This document shows positions 1 through 6,595 of a stretch of 8,768 nucleotides of DNA, in pieces (positions within the stretch are counted from its first letter, which is position 1; each line of letters begins with the position of its first letter). The translations under genes were made by a program, and so were the position numbers. Location: contig JANXOQ010000154.1 of NCBI GenBank assembly GCA_025357775.1, positions 1-8,768 on the forward strand, given 5' to 3'. The notes beneath the pieces were generated by a model. The model was not told the DNA's origin. It ran no database searches and saw nothing but the letters and a program-made list of their open reading frames with translations. The DNA is from Ferruginibacter sp. (lineage in GTDB: Bacteria; Bacteroidota; Bacteroidia; Chitinophagales; Chitinophagaceae).

Positions 1-20
1 TTAAAGTTACAGAATCGTTG

Positions 21-224
21 TCACATTATAATCCCGGATTTGTAAAAAGCATCCCGATAAACCGGTACAAGTTTTGTTTGGTAGTGCAGGGGCTTTTGTG
101 CTGTATTTATAAATAGTAACCTTCCATGCCAAATATGGTCAACCTTCCCATCTTTTGCACTTAGTCCTAATTGGGTGCATTTATATGACTCATCCAAATT
201 AAGAAAGTATTTTTTTAAAAAGTA
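21..224 (-). other. Higher-GC island with a start-less open frame; possible gene remnant
   Basis: Bases 1-180 are about 39% GC (70 of 180), against 20% in 181-240, so this segment has gene-like rather than spacer-like composition. On the minus strand one frame is open from 224 to a TGA at 21-23 (about 67 codons; it reads ...LGLSAKDGKVDHIWHGR... and ends KSGIIM). It has no ATG, only a TTG at 195-197. On the plus strand another frame is open from the window edge to a TAG at 114-116 and could be the end of a gene entering from the left. I recognise neither product. It may be a decayed gene, a mobile-element end or a chance open frame. Confidence 0.25.
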
Positions 225-276
225 TTAACAAATAGATGCATTAATTATTTTCTTAAATTAATGAAAGGTGTAAAAA

Positions 277-2694
277 TTATTTTCGCCTAAATATTTTTTT
301 GATAAAACTTAAAAAACCAAATAAATTCTTATACCCTGGCACAGCTCCATCTGCTACATAATAGCTACTTGCTTCGCTACCATATCCATACCCATAGCCG
401 TATCCATACCCATAGCCATATCCATAGCCATTGCCATACCCACCAAAACCAAAATTTAAAAATGATGAACCTCTTGGTTTTACACCATTAAATACAACAC
501 ACATATTTTGAAATTTTTTATCTTTATGCAACCCATCAAGCATTTTTAAAAATACAGCTGGAGTAGATGCATGCCTTATTACATAAATAGTTGTTTCAGC
601 ATAAATATTTAATAACTGAGAATCCGACACTGGCCCAATGGGTGCACTATCAATTATTATGTAATCAAAACGCTTTTTCAATTCAAACATCATTGCTTCA
701 AAAGTTTGAAGTTGAATAAGCTCTGTAGGGTTAGGGGGTATAGGGCCAGCCGTCACCAAAAAAAGATTGTTATGTGTTGTTGGTTTAATTATTTCTTCTA
801 ACGTAGCTTTACCTATAAGGTAAGAAGAAATTCCAGGATCTCTTTTTACTCCTAATTCTTTACTGAGTTTTGGTTTACGCAAATCCATTTCAAGCAATGC
901 TACTTTTTTACCCGTAAGTGTTAAACTTAATGCAAGATTGGTAGCTATAAAACTTTTTCCCTCACCAGATACGCTTGATGTTACAAGAATTGTTTTGTGC
1001 TGCTCATTTAGCCCCATAAAATTGAGGTTAGTACGCAGAGACCTAAACTGCTCCGCAATCACAGTTCTTTTACCATCTACAATTGCAATATTATTTTTAT
1101 CGGGAGCTTGTATAATTTCTCCTAATACAGGCACTTTAGTTTTGTTTTCTATTTCAGTTCTAAACAAAATTTTGCTACTGAGGGGCTCCCCTACTTGTAC
1201 AAATATCAAAAATGCAAGCAAACCGCAAAGCAAGCCTAAGATATAATAATTTTTTGGTATTGGGCTAATAGGGCCATACGAACTTCCACTTTCTAATACC
1301 CTTAAATCTGCAGAGGTAGAGGCTGAAGATATAGCCGTTTCTTCTCTTTTAGTTAGCAAAAAAGTATAAATATTATTCTTGATTGCTTGCTGCCTACTTA
1401 TAACAAGTAATTCTCTTTGTTTATTGGGCAGCTGAGATAACATGCTACTATTTTTTGCGATTTCTGTGTTGTATTTACTTATTTGAAGTTGATAATTCCC
1501 TTTTATATTATTAATATTTTCTTTTACATCATTTTTTAGCCTTGTAACATAATTTTCTGAAAGTAATACTGTTTCACTTTTATCGCCAGCCGTTGCTCTA
1601 GCTTTATCTACTTCAAACTCTGCTAAATATAATTTTTGCAATAAGTTGGCTAAAGAGGGGTCAGAAATTAACTGTTGAGAAGGCACTGTGCCTGGCAAAC
1701 TACCTTTATTGTATATGTAACTTTGTACGTTATTTAAAGCTTCATTTTGTACCTCTAACGCAAATTTCTGTTTATCTAATTCTTTAATTTGTGAAGCATA
1801 TTGCGTGCCTTGCATTTCAATATCGGTAATACCTTCTCTAGCTTTTAAGCCAGCTTCGCTTCTTTGAATACTATCTAAATCTTGCGTTACTTCTTCTAAT
1901 CTATTTTCTACAAACTCTAGTGTGCGTTTAGCTATTTGGTTTTTATCAGCAATACCTACTTCGTTGTATACTTCAAAAAGTTTGTTTAAAATTTTTATAG
2001 CTTTTTCTGGTACGGGTGTTTGTATGTTTACATCTAATACTGTAGATGAAAATGATATGGGAGCAGCATTTATACCAATACCAGAAGCACCTGCAAGGCC
2101 GTTGAAAACTACAAAATAGTTTTTTCCAGTTATTGTTTTATTGTAATTATTATTTACTACAATTGTGTAGTTTGTGCCACCAACATTGCATATTTCATTA
2201 AAAAAATACCATTTATTATCTAGTTTAAATTTGCTACTATTCCAATCTATTTCCAACTTTTTTTTACCTCCTCCATTTATGCTATCCTTATGTTGGGCTA
2301 TAAAATAGAGTGGCGCATTATCCCCATAAAGCTCCTCTGTTTGCACTTTACCTTCATTATAAATAGTTGTATATAAATCTAACCGCTTTACAACTTCCTG
2401 CATTAAACTACTACTTTTTAATACCCGTATTTCATTCTCTACTATTTTCTTTTCGCTAAAAATATTAAGTGCATCTAATACTTTACTATCGCCACCTCCC
2501 TTTTGTGGGTCTTTCAATAGTACCGTAGCAGTAGCTATATACATTTTGGTTTGTGAGCGCAAGTATATAAATGAAACAGATAATGAAATAGCTAAAAGAA
2601 TTACTAGCACAGGCCAAAAAGGTAAATACCTATGCACAATTAGTACCAGTATATTTGCTTGTGGTTTATCCGAAAAAAATTGGTCTTCATTCAT
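277..2694 (-). CDS. wzc: Wzc-type polysaccharide co-polymerase and tyrosine autokinase (BY-kinase)
   Basis: This 805-aa inner-membrane protein controls chain length and export of an exopolysaccharide or capsule by cycles of tyrosine autophosphorylation. An N-terminal Wzz-type region has TM1 at about residues 24-45. A long periplasmic part follows, with coiled-coil stretches near 252-325 and 380-460. A GNVR-like Pro-rich segment (SYGPISPIP) precedes TM2 at about 483-500. The cytoplasmic kinase carries the EX2RX2R oligomerisation motif (E548, R551, R554), Walker A SGEGKS (576-581), Walker A' ALLEMD (599-604) and Walker B YIIID (678-682). The tail has a Tyr cluster: Y753, eight alternating Gly-Tyr pairs at 757-771, Y778 and Y779. 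Unusually, about 25 further residues follow, ending in a basic FIKKIFRRK. The ATG lies 13 nt after the wza stop, so the two genes are probably one operon. The length is normal for a fused Wzz-kinase. Family assignment is firm; the polysaccharide is unknown. Confidence 0.96.
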   Translation of the reverse strand: MNEDQFFSDKPQANILVLIVHRYLPFWPVLVILLAISLSVSFIYLRSQTKMYIATATVLLKDPQKGGGDSKVLDALNIFSEKKIVENEIRVLKSSSLMQEVVKRLDLYTTIYNEGKVQTEELYGDNAPLYFIAQHKDSINGGGKKKLEIDWNSSKFKLDNKWYFFNEICNVGGTNYTIVVNNNYNKTITGKNYFVVFNGLAGASGIGINAAPISFSSTVLDVNIQTPVPEKAIKILNKLFEVYNEVGIADKNQIAKRTLEFVENRLEEVTQDLDSIQRSEAGLKAREGITDIEMQGTQYASQIKELDKQKFALEVQNEALNNVQSYIYNKGSLPGTVPSQQLISDPSLANLLQKLYLAEFEVDKARATAGDKSETVLLSENYVTRLKNDVKENINNIKGNYQLQISKYNTEIAKNSSMLSQLPNKQRELLVISRQQAIKNNIYTFLLTKREETAISSASTSADLRVLESGSSYGPISPIPKNYYILGLLCGLLAFLIFVQVGEPLSSKILFRTEIENKTKVPVLGEIIQAPDKNNIAIVDGKRTVIAEQFRSLRTNLNFMGLNEQHKTILVTSSVSGEGKSFIATNLALSLTLTGKKVALLEMDLRKPKLSKELGVKRDPGISSYLIGKATLEEIIKPTTHNNLFLVTAGPIPPNPTELIQLQTFEAMMFELKKRFDYIIIDSAPIGPVSDSQLLNIYAETTIYVIRHASTPAVFLKMLDGLHKDKKFQNMCVVFNGVKPRGSSFLNFGFGGYGNGYGYGYGYGYGYGYGYGSEASSYYVADGAVPGYKNLFGFLSFIKKIFRRK
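379..441 (-). repeat. Tandem repeat encoding the Gly-Tyr tail of Wzc
   Basis: Six-bp units encode alternating Tyr-Gly. A higher-order 18-bp unit is also visible: 382-399 and 400-417 differ only at the first base, and two more 6-bp units (418-423, 424-429) follow. All units are multiples of three, so gain or loss would change the number of tyrosines without a frameshift. Family knowledge: the BY-kinase C-terminal Tyr cluster is the autophosphorylation site. Copy-number variation is inference. Confidence 0.9.
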
Positions 2695-2707
2695 GCCCTA
2701 CTATAAT

Positions 2708-3529
2708 TTATTTTACAATCCTGCTTAAAATAATTAATGCAAGTGATACAATAGAAGCTGTTAAAGAAATATTATTTTGAATTCTATTCCGCTTTTCAGT
2801 ATCCAAATACTTTTTTTCATCTGTATTTACCAATACGATATCATTTGGCTTTACAAAATACCAAGGCGAAGTAAAAATGGAATTATCTTCTAGGTTTATA
2901 TGTTTTACATTTCTATTTTTACCCTCTTCTCTTATTATCATTATGTCGGTTCTATTGGCATTTTGGGTAGCATCGCCGCTTTGTACAAGTAAATCGATAA
3001 TACTTATTTGCTCCTCTGGCATATTATAAACTATTGGTTTGCCTACTTCCCCAATTACTGTTACTTTGTGGTTTACATAATTAACTTGTACCAAAGGGTC
3101 TTTTGTATAATCCTCTAGCTTTTTTTCTAATTGTAATACTAGTGCACGCCTTGTAAGCCCTTCTACCTTTATTTTTCCAATTCTATGTAATTGTATGGTA
3201 CCATCTTCTTGCACTAAATAACCACCCGTAGATGTTGTGGCTGTGTTATTGGAGGCAATACTTGATGGAGAAGTTCCATTAAAAATTAAATCTTCTTGAG
3301 TGTTTAAACTACTTACAATAATACTCAGCCTATCTCCTTTTATGATTGTAGATTCATAGTTATTCAAAACTGTATTAATAAGCGTTGTATCTTTTGAAAG
3401 CTTTCTAAAATATTGTGATTGTTTGCTAATAGTACATGAACTAAACATTACCAAAAAAATTATAACCGAAAATAAGCAATTGATAAAATTTGTTCTATAA
3501 AAAAATTGCAAACTGTTATTTTTCATCAT
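2708..3529 (-). CDS. wza: Wza-type polysaccharide export outer-membrane lipoprotein
   Basis: This 273-aa protein forms the outer-membrane exit channel for exopolysaccharide and works with the Wzc kinase encoded next. The N-terminus is a signal peptide ending in a lipobox (FSSC, lipidated Cys at C32). The Poly_export domain runs from about residue 56 (TIIKGDRLSIIV) to about 150 and includes GYLVQEDGTIQLHRIGKIKVEGLT. An SLBB-like domain follows at about 155-235 (VTVIGEVGKPIVYNMPEEQISIIDLL, then VKPNDIVLVN). A hydrophobic helix at about 253-270 ends the protein and would be the membrane-crossing helix of this family. It is shorter than the enterobacterial Wza (roughly 380 aa), as is usual for Bacteroidota versions with fewer SLBB domains. 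Two ATG codons are adjacent (M1 and M2); either could be used. It is the first gene of the two-gene unit with wzc. Confidence 0.93.
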   Translation of the reverse strand: MMKNNSLQFFYRTNFINCLFSVIIFLVMFSSCTISKQSQYFRKLSKDTTLINTVLNNYESTIIKGDRLSIIVSSLNTQEDLIFNGTSPSSIASNNTATTSTGGYLVQEDGTIQLHRIGKIKVEGLTRRALVLQLEKKLEDYTKDPLVQVNYVNHKVTVIGEVGKPIVYNMPEEQISIIDLLVQSGDATQNANRTDIMIIREEGKNRNVKHINLEDNSIFTSPWYFVKPNDIVLVNTDEKKYLDTEKRNRIQNNISLTASIVSLALIILSRIVK

Positions 3530-3908
3530 AATAAATAAATTCCTTTCTGTATTAATAACTAAAATTTTAAGCTAAAAAACGAATTAAATGTTATAACAAA
3601 AATCGTTAAAATTATTCATTAAAAATAATTGAATTTACATTTCTTTTATTAGGCATATAATTGATTACGTTACACGGTTTTTTTTTAATAATAATTGACT
3701 AGTTACAAATAACTACGAGATTAAGTTTGACTAAAATATTATGTTTGATATAATACATCCTTGAGTATTAAAACTACAGTTTAAAATTTTAAATCATAAT
3801 CCTATTTTAGACATTTATATTTTTAAGTCTTACAGATGTAAAAATCAAATATATTTTAGACCTATCGTGTATTTTCTCTTTCAAAAGATAAGGGCATTTT
3901 CTTTACAC
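3530..3908. other. Gene-free AT-rich leader/promoter region upstream of wza-wzc
   Basis: About 380 bp of very AT-rich sequence (15% GC in 3601-3660) separates the terminator of the upstream microprotein gene from wza. I found no credible ORF and no RNA motif I recognise. It is the only place in the window for an exopolysaccharide promoter and regulatory leader; a candidate -7 element lies at 3846-3853, which would give a leader of about 310 nt. Confidence 0.6.
3846..3853 (-). promoter_or_regulatory. Candidate Bacteroidota -7 promoter element for wza-wzc
   Basis: The minus strand reads TATATTTG, an exact match to the TAnnTTTG -7 consensus of the Bacteroidota primary sigma factor. It sits just past the terminator of the preceding gene, a sensible place for a promoter. 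The nearest upstream TTTG (minus strand of 3882-3885) is about 28 bp away, longer than the usual spacing near 20. A match by chance is possible in DNA this AT-rich. Confidence 0.35.
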
Positions 3909-3938
3909 AAAAAAGACAACCCATCATAGATTGTCTTT
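3905..3938 (-). terminator. Intrinsic terminator after the PID microprotein gene
   Basis: On the minus strand an 8-bp perfect stem (AAAGACAA from 3938-3931 pairing with TTGTCTTT from 3919-3912) encloses an 11-nt loop. The second arm runs into a T-run (complement of the A-tract 3909-3914). It starts about 22 nt after the stop codon at 3960-3962, separating this gene from the wza-wzc unit. Confidence 0.8.
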
Positions 3939-3959
3939 ATTAAAATATATTGTAAAAAA

Positions 3960-4175
3960 TTATTTTGCTAATTTTTGTTTATAAAATAAACATGCCTTTA
4001 TAGCAGCTAGTAAAATTACTCCTGCAATTAAAATAATTACATTATCATCTATTGGGCAATCTGGGTCAAATGGGTCTACACAAGGATCACCTGGACCTGC
4101 ATATAATAGATTAGGCAATATCATTATTGAGATTAATAATAGAAATGAGAGTAGTATCTGCTTAAAAAATTTCAT
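3960..4175 (-). CDS. Secreted/membrane microprotein: signal peptide, PID motif, TM helix, basic tail
   Basis: I choose the ATG at 4173-4175, giving 71 aa. The frame is open to a TTG at 4275-4277, but that adds 34 polar residues before a textbook signal peptide. The protein starts MKFFKQ, followed by a hydrophobic stretch (residues 8-24) and a likely cleavage site after LLYA (residue 26). A short Gly/Pro/Asp/Cys spacer (GPGDPCVDPFDPDC) leads to PID (41-43), a TM helix (about 45-64) and a basic end (KQKLAK). Small proteins with this PID-then-TM tail recur in Bacteroidota genomes in my recollection. The layout resembles a PEP-CTERM-like sorting tail with almost no passenger. The mature protein would be only about 45 aa with two cysteines (C32, C40). 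It sits between lpdA and wza on the same strand with its own terminator. Function unknown; a link to exopolysaccharide is inference from position. Confidence 0.7.
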   Translation of the reverse strand: MKFFKQILLSFLLLISIMILPNLLYAGPGDPCVDPFDPDCPIDDNVIILIAGVILLAAIKACLFYKQKLAK

Positions 4176-4368
4176 ATTAAACTTGGTAAGATGTGAAAAT
4201 AAGATTTGTTTCTTGTAAAATGCATTTTCACAATAACTTTTTGTAATTAACGTACATTTTATAAAATTATTGTTCAATTAATTAAATTAAGCTCATATTT
4301 TAATGATAAAAACAACGGCTTCTATTTCTTGAAAGCTTCATAAAATTTTACAATTCTAAAAATTTAAT

Positions 4369-5757
4369 TTATACATCCGTTGCTTCTCCATAAGCTACAG
4401 CTACAGCTTCTTTCAAGCCTTCGCTCATTGTAGGGTGTGGGTGTATTGCGTTTAACAATTCATGTGCTGTTGTTTCTAGTTTACGAGCTACAACCGCTTC
4501 TGCTATCAACTCTGTTACACCAGCACCTATCATATGGCAGCCTAAAAATTCACCGTACTTTGCATCAAAAATTACTTTTATAAAACCATCGTTATTGCCA
4601 CCAGCAGTGGCCTTACCACTAGCTACAAATGGAAACTTACCTACTTTTATTTCGTACCCAGCTTCTTTAGCAGCTTTTTCTGTATAGCCTACACTAGAAA
4701 TTTCTGGCGTACAATAAGTACAACCTGGTATGTTGTTGTAGTCTATAGGTGTCACTTTATGCCCTGCAATATGCTCAGCTGCATTTATACCTTCCTTACC
4801 TGCTACGTGTGCAAGCGCTTGCCCGGGTGTGCAATCGCCTATTGCATATAAGCTAGGCACATTTGTTTGCCCATAAGCATCAACAGTTATTTTTCCTTTC
4901 TCAGTTTTTACGCCCAGTTCTTCCAAGCCTATATTTTCAATATTGGCTACAACACCTACTGCACTTAGCAAAATATCTGCTTCCAATACCACATCACCTG
5001 TTGGCGTTTTTACTGTTGCTTTTACACCTTCGCCACTTGTATCTACTGACAATACTTCGCTATTAGTCATAACAACAATACCCTGTTTCTTAAATTGTTT
5101 TTCTAGTTCTTTAGAAATATCTTCATCTTCTACAGGTACAAGGCGTGGCATAAATTCTACCATTGTTACTTTTGTATTCATACAATTGTAAAAATGTGCA
5201 AACTCACTTCCTATGGCACCACTACCACATACAATCATACTCTTTGGTTGAGTTGGCAACACCATCGCCTTGCGGTATTCTACAATTTTTACTCCATCTA
5301 TTGGTAAATTTGGTAATTGGCGTGCACGACCTCCAGTTGCAATTATTATGTTGGTAGCTTCTAATATTTGTATGCCTCCATCAGCTGCTGTTACTTCAAG
5401 CTTATTGGCAGCAAGCAATTTACCATTGCCCATTATTACATCTATTTTGTTCTTCTTCATTAAAAAAGTAATGCCCTTGCTCATTTTTTCTGCTATACCA
5501 CGGCTACGTTTTATAACTGTTTCAAATTCGTGCATTGGGTTTTCTACTTTTATACCATAGTCAGCTGCATGTTTTGTATACTCGTATACTTGTGCACTTT
5601 TAAGCAATGCTTTCGTAGGTATACAACCCCAATTAAGACATATTCCTCCAAGGCTTTCTCTCTCTACTATAGCAACTTTTTTGCCTAGTTGGCTAGCACG
5701 GATAGCAGCTGGATATCCACCTGGCCCACTTCCTAAAACTATAACATCGTAAACCAT
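4369..5757 (-). CDS. lpdA: Dihydrolipoyl dehydrogenase (E3 subunit)
   Basis: This 462-aa cytoplasmic FAD flavoprotein reoxidises the dihydrolipoyl groups of 2-oxoacid dehydrogenase complexes (pyruvate, 2-oxoglutarate, branched-chain) and the glycine cleavage system, passing electrons to NAD+. The FAD Rossmann motif is GSGPGG (residues 9-14) with E32 at the end of the second strand. The redox disulfide is C40/C45 in GGICLNWGCIPTK. The NAD-binding motif GSGAIGSEFAHF starts near residue 178. The second FAD contact is YAIGDCTPG near 305. The C-terminal interface has the catalytic pair H441 and E446 in HPHPTMSE. All key residues are present and the length is typical. No E1 or E2 gene is adjacent, so it is a stand-alone E3 probably shared between complexes; which ones cannot be told here. 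The ATG start is supported by the FAD motif beginning at residue 9 and by a -7 element about 34 bp upstream. Confidence 0.98.
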   Translation of the reverse strand: MVYDVIVLGSGPGGYPAAIRASQLGKKVAIVERESLGGICLNWGCIPTKALLKSAQVYEYTKHAADYGIKVENPMHEFETVIKRSRGIAEKMSKGITFLMKKNKIDVIMGNGKLLAANKLEVTAADGGIQILEATNIIIATGGRARQLPNLPIDGVKIVEYRKAMVLPTQPKSMIVCGSGAIGSEFAHFYNCMNTKVTMVEFMPRLVPVEDEDISKELEKQFKKQGIVVMTNSEVLSVDTSGEGVKATVKTPTGDVVLEADILLSAVGVVANIENIGLEELGVKTEKGKITVDAYGQTNVPSLYAIGDCTPGQALAHVAGKEGINAAEHIAGHKVTPIDYNNIPGCTYCTPEISSVGYTEKAAKEAGYEIKVGKFPFVASGKATAGGNNDGFIKVIFDAKYGEFLGCHMIGAGVTELIAEAVVARKLETTAHELLNAIHPHPTMSEGLKEAVAVAYGEATDV

Positions 5758-5790
5758 AAAAATAAATTTGAAACTGTTTTAATATTTGTG

Positions 5791-5798
5791 CAAAGGTA
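5791..5798 (-). promoter_or_regulatory. Bacteroidota -7 promoter element for lpdA
   Basis: The minus strand reads TACCTTTG, an exact TAnnTTTG match, ending about 34 bp before the lpdA ATG. This would place the transcription start about 28 nt upstream of the gene, a normal leader length. No clear TTTG -33 element is seen at the usual distance, so the call rests on the -7 box and its position. Confidence 0.5.
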
Positions 5799-5829
5799 AA
5801 TTATAATGTGTAAACGTAAGTTGAATATT

Positions 5830-6130
5830 TTCAAAATTCGATGCTTTGGATAAAACATTTCATACTAAAAAAATATCTGCATTAAAAAAAGTTATCCTAT
5901 TTGCGATAGCTTATTGTACTTTGAGCAAAACTATTTTAAGAATGATAACTTACTATTATATAACTAATGAAAACTTCAATTTACTTATGCTTATTTCGGG
6001 TTTGTTTAAAATGTTCTGAAAATTATGTTGTGAAATAATGGAAAAATAAAATAATTTTAATCTTTTCTTATTATTTTGAAAATACTATATAATTTGTGAA
6101 AAGATATTTAAAAGTATGATACAAAAATTC
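5830..6130. other. Gene-free AT-rich spacer between lpdA promoter and upstream terminator
   Basis: About 300 bp with no credible ORF on either strand. It contains an 8-bp inverted repeat (AAGTTATC at 5889-5896 and GATAACTT at 5944-5951, about 47 bp apart), which could be chance in such AT-rich DNA. No tRNA, riboswitch or repeat array was recognised. Confidence 0.5.
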
Positions 6131-6132
6131 AC

Positions 6133-6162
6133 AAAAAAGGCTGCAAAATTGCAACCCTTTTT
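6133..6162 (-). terminator. Intrinsic terminator after the LEA-like gene
   Basis: On the minus strand an imperfect hairpin begins about 9 nt after the stop codon: AAAAAGG, a bulged G, then TTGC, a short loop, GCA and GCCTTTTTT. The second arm ends in a T-run. A-tract and T-tract flanking arms of this kind are typical of rho-independent terminators. Confidence 0.7.
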
Positions 6163-6170
6163 GTTTAATT

Positions 6171-6428
6171 TTAATGCTTTGTAGCATCTTTTGGTGAAGC
6201 ATCAGTAGCTACTTTTACATCATCATCGTCCTTGCCTGTAAGCTCTTCATATTTATCTTCCGCTTTGTCTTTTAGCTCACTTGCTTTTTCCTTTGTAGCA
6301 TCCCAAGCGTCTTCTGCTTTTTCTTTAAGGTCATCAAATACATCGCCAGCTTTATCTGCTATTTCAGATGCTTTGTTTTTTAACTTGTCAAAAAAACTAC
6401 CTTCTTCTTTTACGATTTCGTCGCTCAT
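6171..6428 (-). CDS. Small charged LEA-like helical protein of unknown function
   Basis: An 85-aa protein with no signal peptide, no TM segment and no cysteine. Residues 12-64 are a run of Lys/Glu/Asp/Ala-rich amphipathic helix built from imperfect repeats of roughly 11 residues, with recurring KNKASEI, KEKAEDA, KEKASEL and KDKAEDK blocks. The ending is an acidic stretch (DDDD, 67-70) and a polar tail. The pattern resembles group 3 LEA proteins and the small stress-related helical proteins annotated as YtxH- or CsbD-like. Those names rest on composition only, and no catalytic motif is present. Coding is supported by an ATG start, a candidate -7 element upstream and a terminator immediately downstream, which together make a tidy single-gene unit. 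A protective or stress role is inference. Confidence 0.75.
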   Translation of the reverse strand: MSDEIVKEEGSFFDKLKNKASEIADKAGDVFDDLKEKAEDAWDATKEKASELKDKAEDKYEELTGKDDDDVKVATDASPKDATKH

Positions 6429-6454
6429 GGTTTTAATTTTTAGTATTCCCTAAA

Positions 6455-6469
6455 TCCTCAAAAAGAGGA
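6455..6469 (-). promoter_or_regulatory. Small hairpin in the 5' leader of the LEA-like gene
   Basis: A perfect 5-bp inverted repeat (TCCTC, 5-nt loop, GAGGA) lies about 27 bp before the start codon, inside the transcript predicted from the -7 element at 6505-6512. It lacks a following T-run, so it is not a terminator. It could be a leader structure affecting translation or mRNA stability, or an operator; the role is inference. Confidence 0.35.
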
Positions 6470-6504
6470 CTTGGAAACTTTGTTAAATAAAATTTTATTC
6501 AGTT

Positions 6505-6512
6505 CAAATATA
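6505..6512 (-). promoter_or_regulatory. Candidate -7 promoter element for the LEA-like gene
   Basis: The minus strand reads TATATTTG, an exact TAnnTTTG match, between the M13 peptidase stop and the LEA-like start. It implies a leader of about 70 nt. A TTTG lies further upstream (minus strand of 6538-6541) at about 25 bp, slightly longer than the usual spacing. Confidence 0.45.
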
Positions 6513-6595
6513 ATAAATATTTGCATTTTACATTTCGCAAATTAAGTATTGCCATTTTTAGTTTGCCATCTACACTTTGCTATCTATCAATTGTA

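Noticed and set aside
938..1246. Plus-strand ORF of 102 aa inside wzc
   Set aside because: It is antisense to the firmly identified kinase domain and TM2 region, has no recognisable domain and is a shadow of that gene.
4176..4277. N-terminal extension of the PID microprotein to 105 aa
   Set aside because: It relies on a TTG start at 4275-4277 and puts 34 polar residues in front of an otherwise perfect signal peptide. The internal ATG at 4173-4175 is far more likely.
4318..4336. Possible hairpin (GCTT/AAGC) downstream of lpdA
   Set aside because: Only a 4-bp stem with an 11-nt loop and no clean T-run at its end; too weak to call a terminator.
4863..5560. Several plus-strand ORFs of 64-96 aa across lpdA
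   Set aside because: They overlap each other and are antisense to a gene with complete flavoprotein motifs; composition is that of reverse-complement shadows.
5763..5770. Plus-strand TAAATTTG matching the -7 consensus
   Set aside because: No plus-strand gene lies downstream; expected by chance in AT-rich sequence.
5889..5951. 8-bp inverted repeat AAGTTATC/GATAACTT about 47 bp apart
   Set aside because: Such repeats are common by chance at this base composition, and nothing between or around the arms suggests a function.
5967..6038. Plus-strand 23-codon ORF in the spacer upstream of lpdA
   Set aside because: Very short, on the opposite strand to all genes, with no signal peptide, motif or promoter support.
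6232..6453. Plus-strand ORF of 73 aa, Ser/Ala/Phe-rich
   Set aside because: It is the reverse complement of the Lys/Glu/Ala repeats of the minus-strand gene, which has its own promoter candidate and terminator.
6519..6542. Inverted repeat ATTTGC/GCAAAT between the M13 peptidase and LEA-like genes
   Set aside because: Six-bp AT-rich stem with a 12-nt loop. It could be a weak terminator or an operator, but it overlaps the promoter region and is not strong enough to assign.
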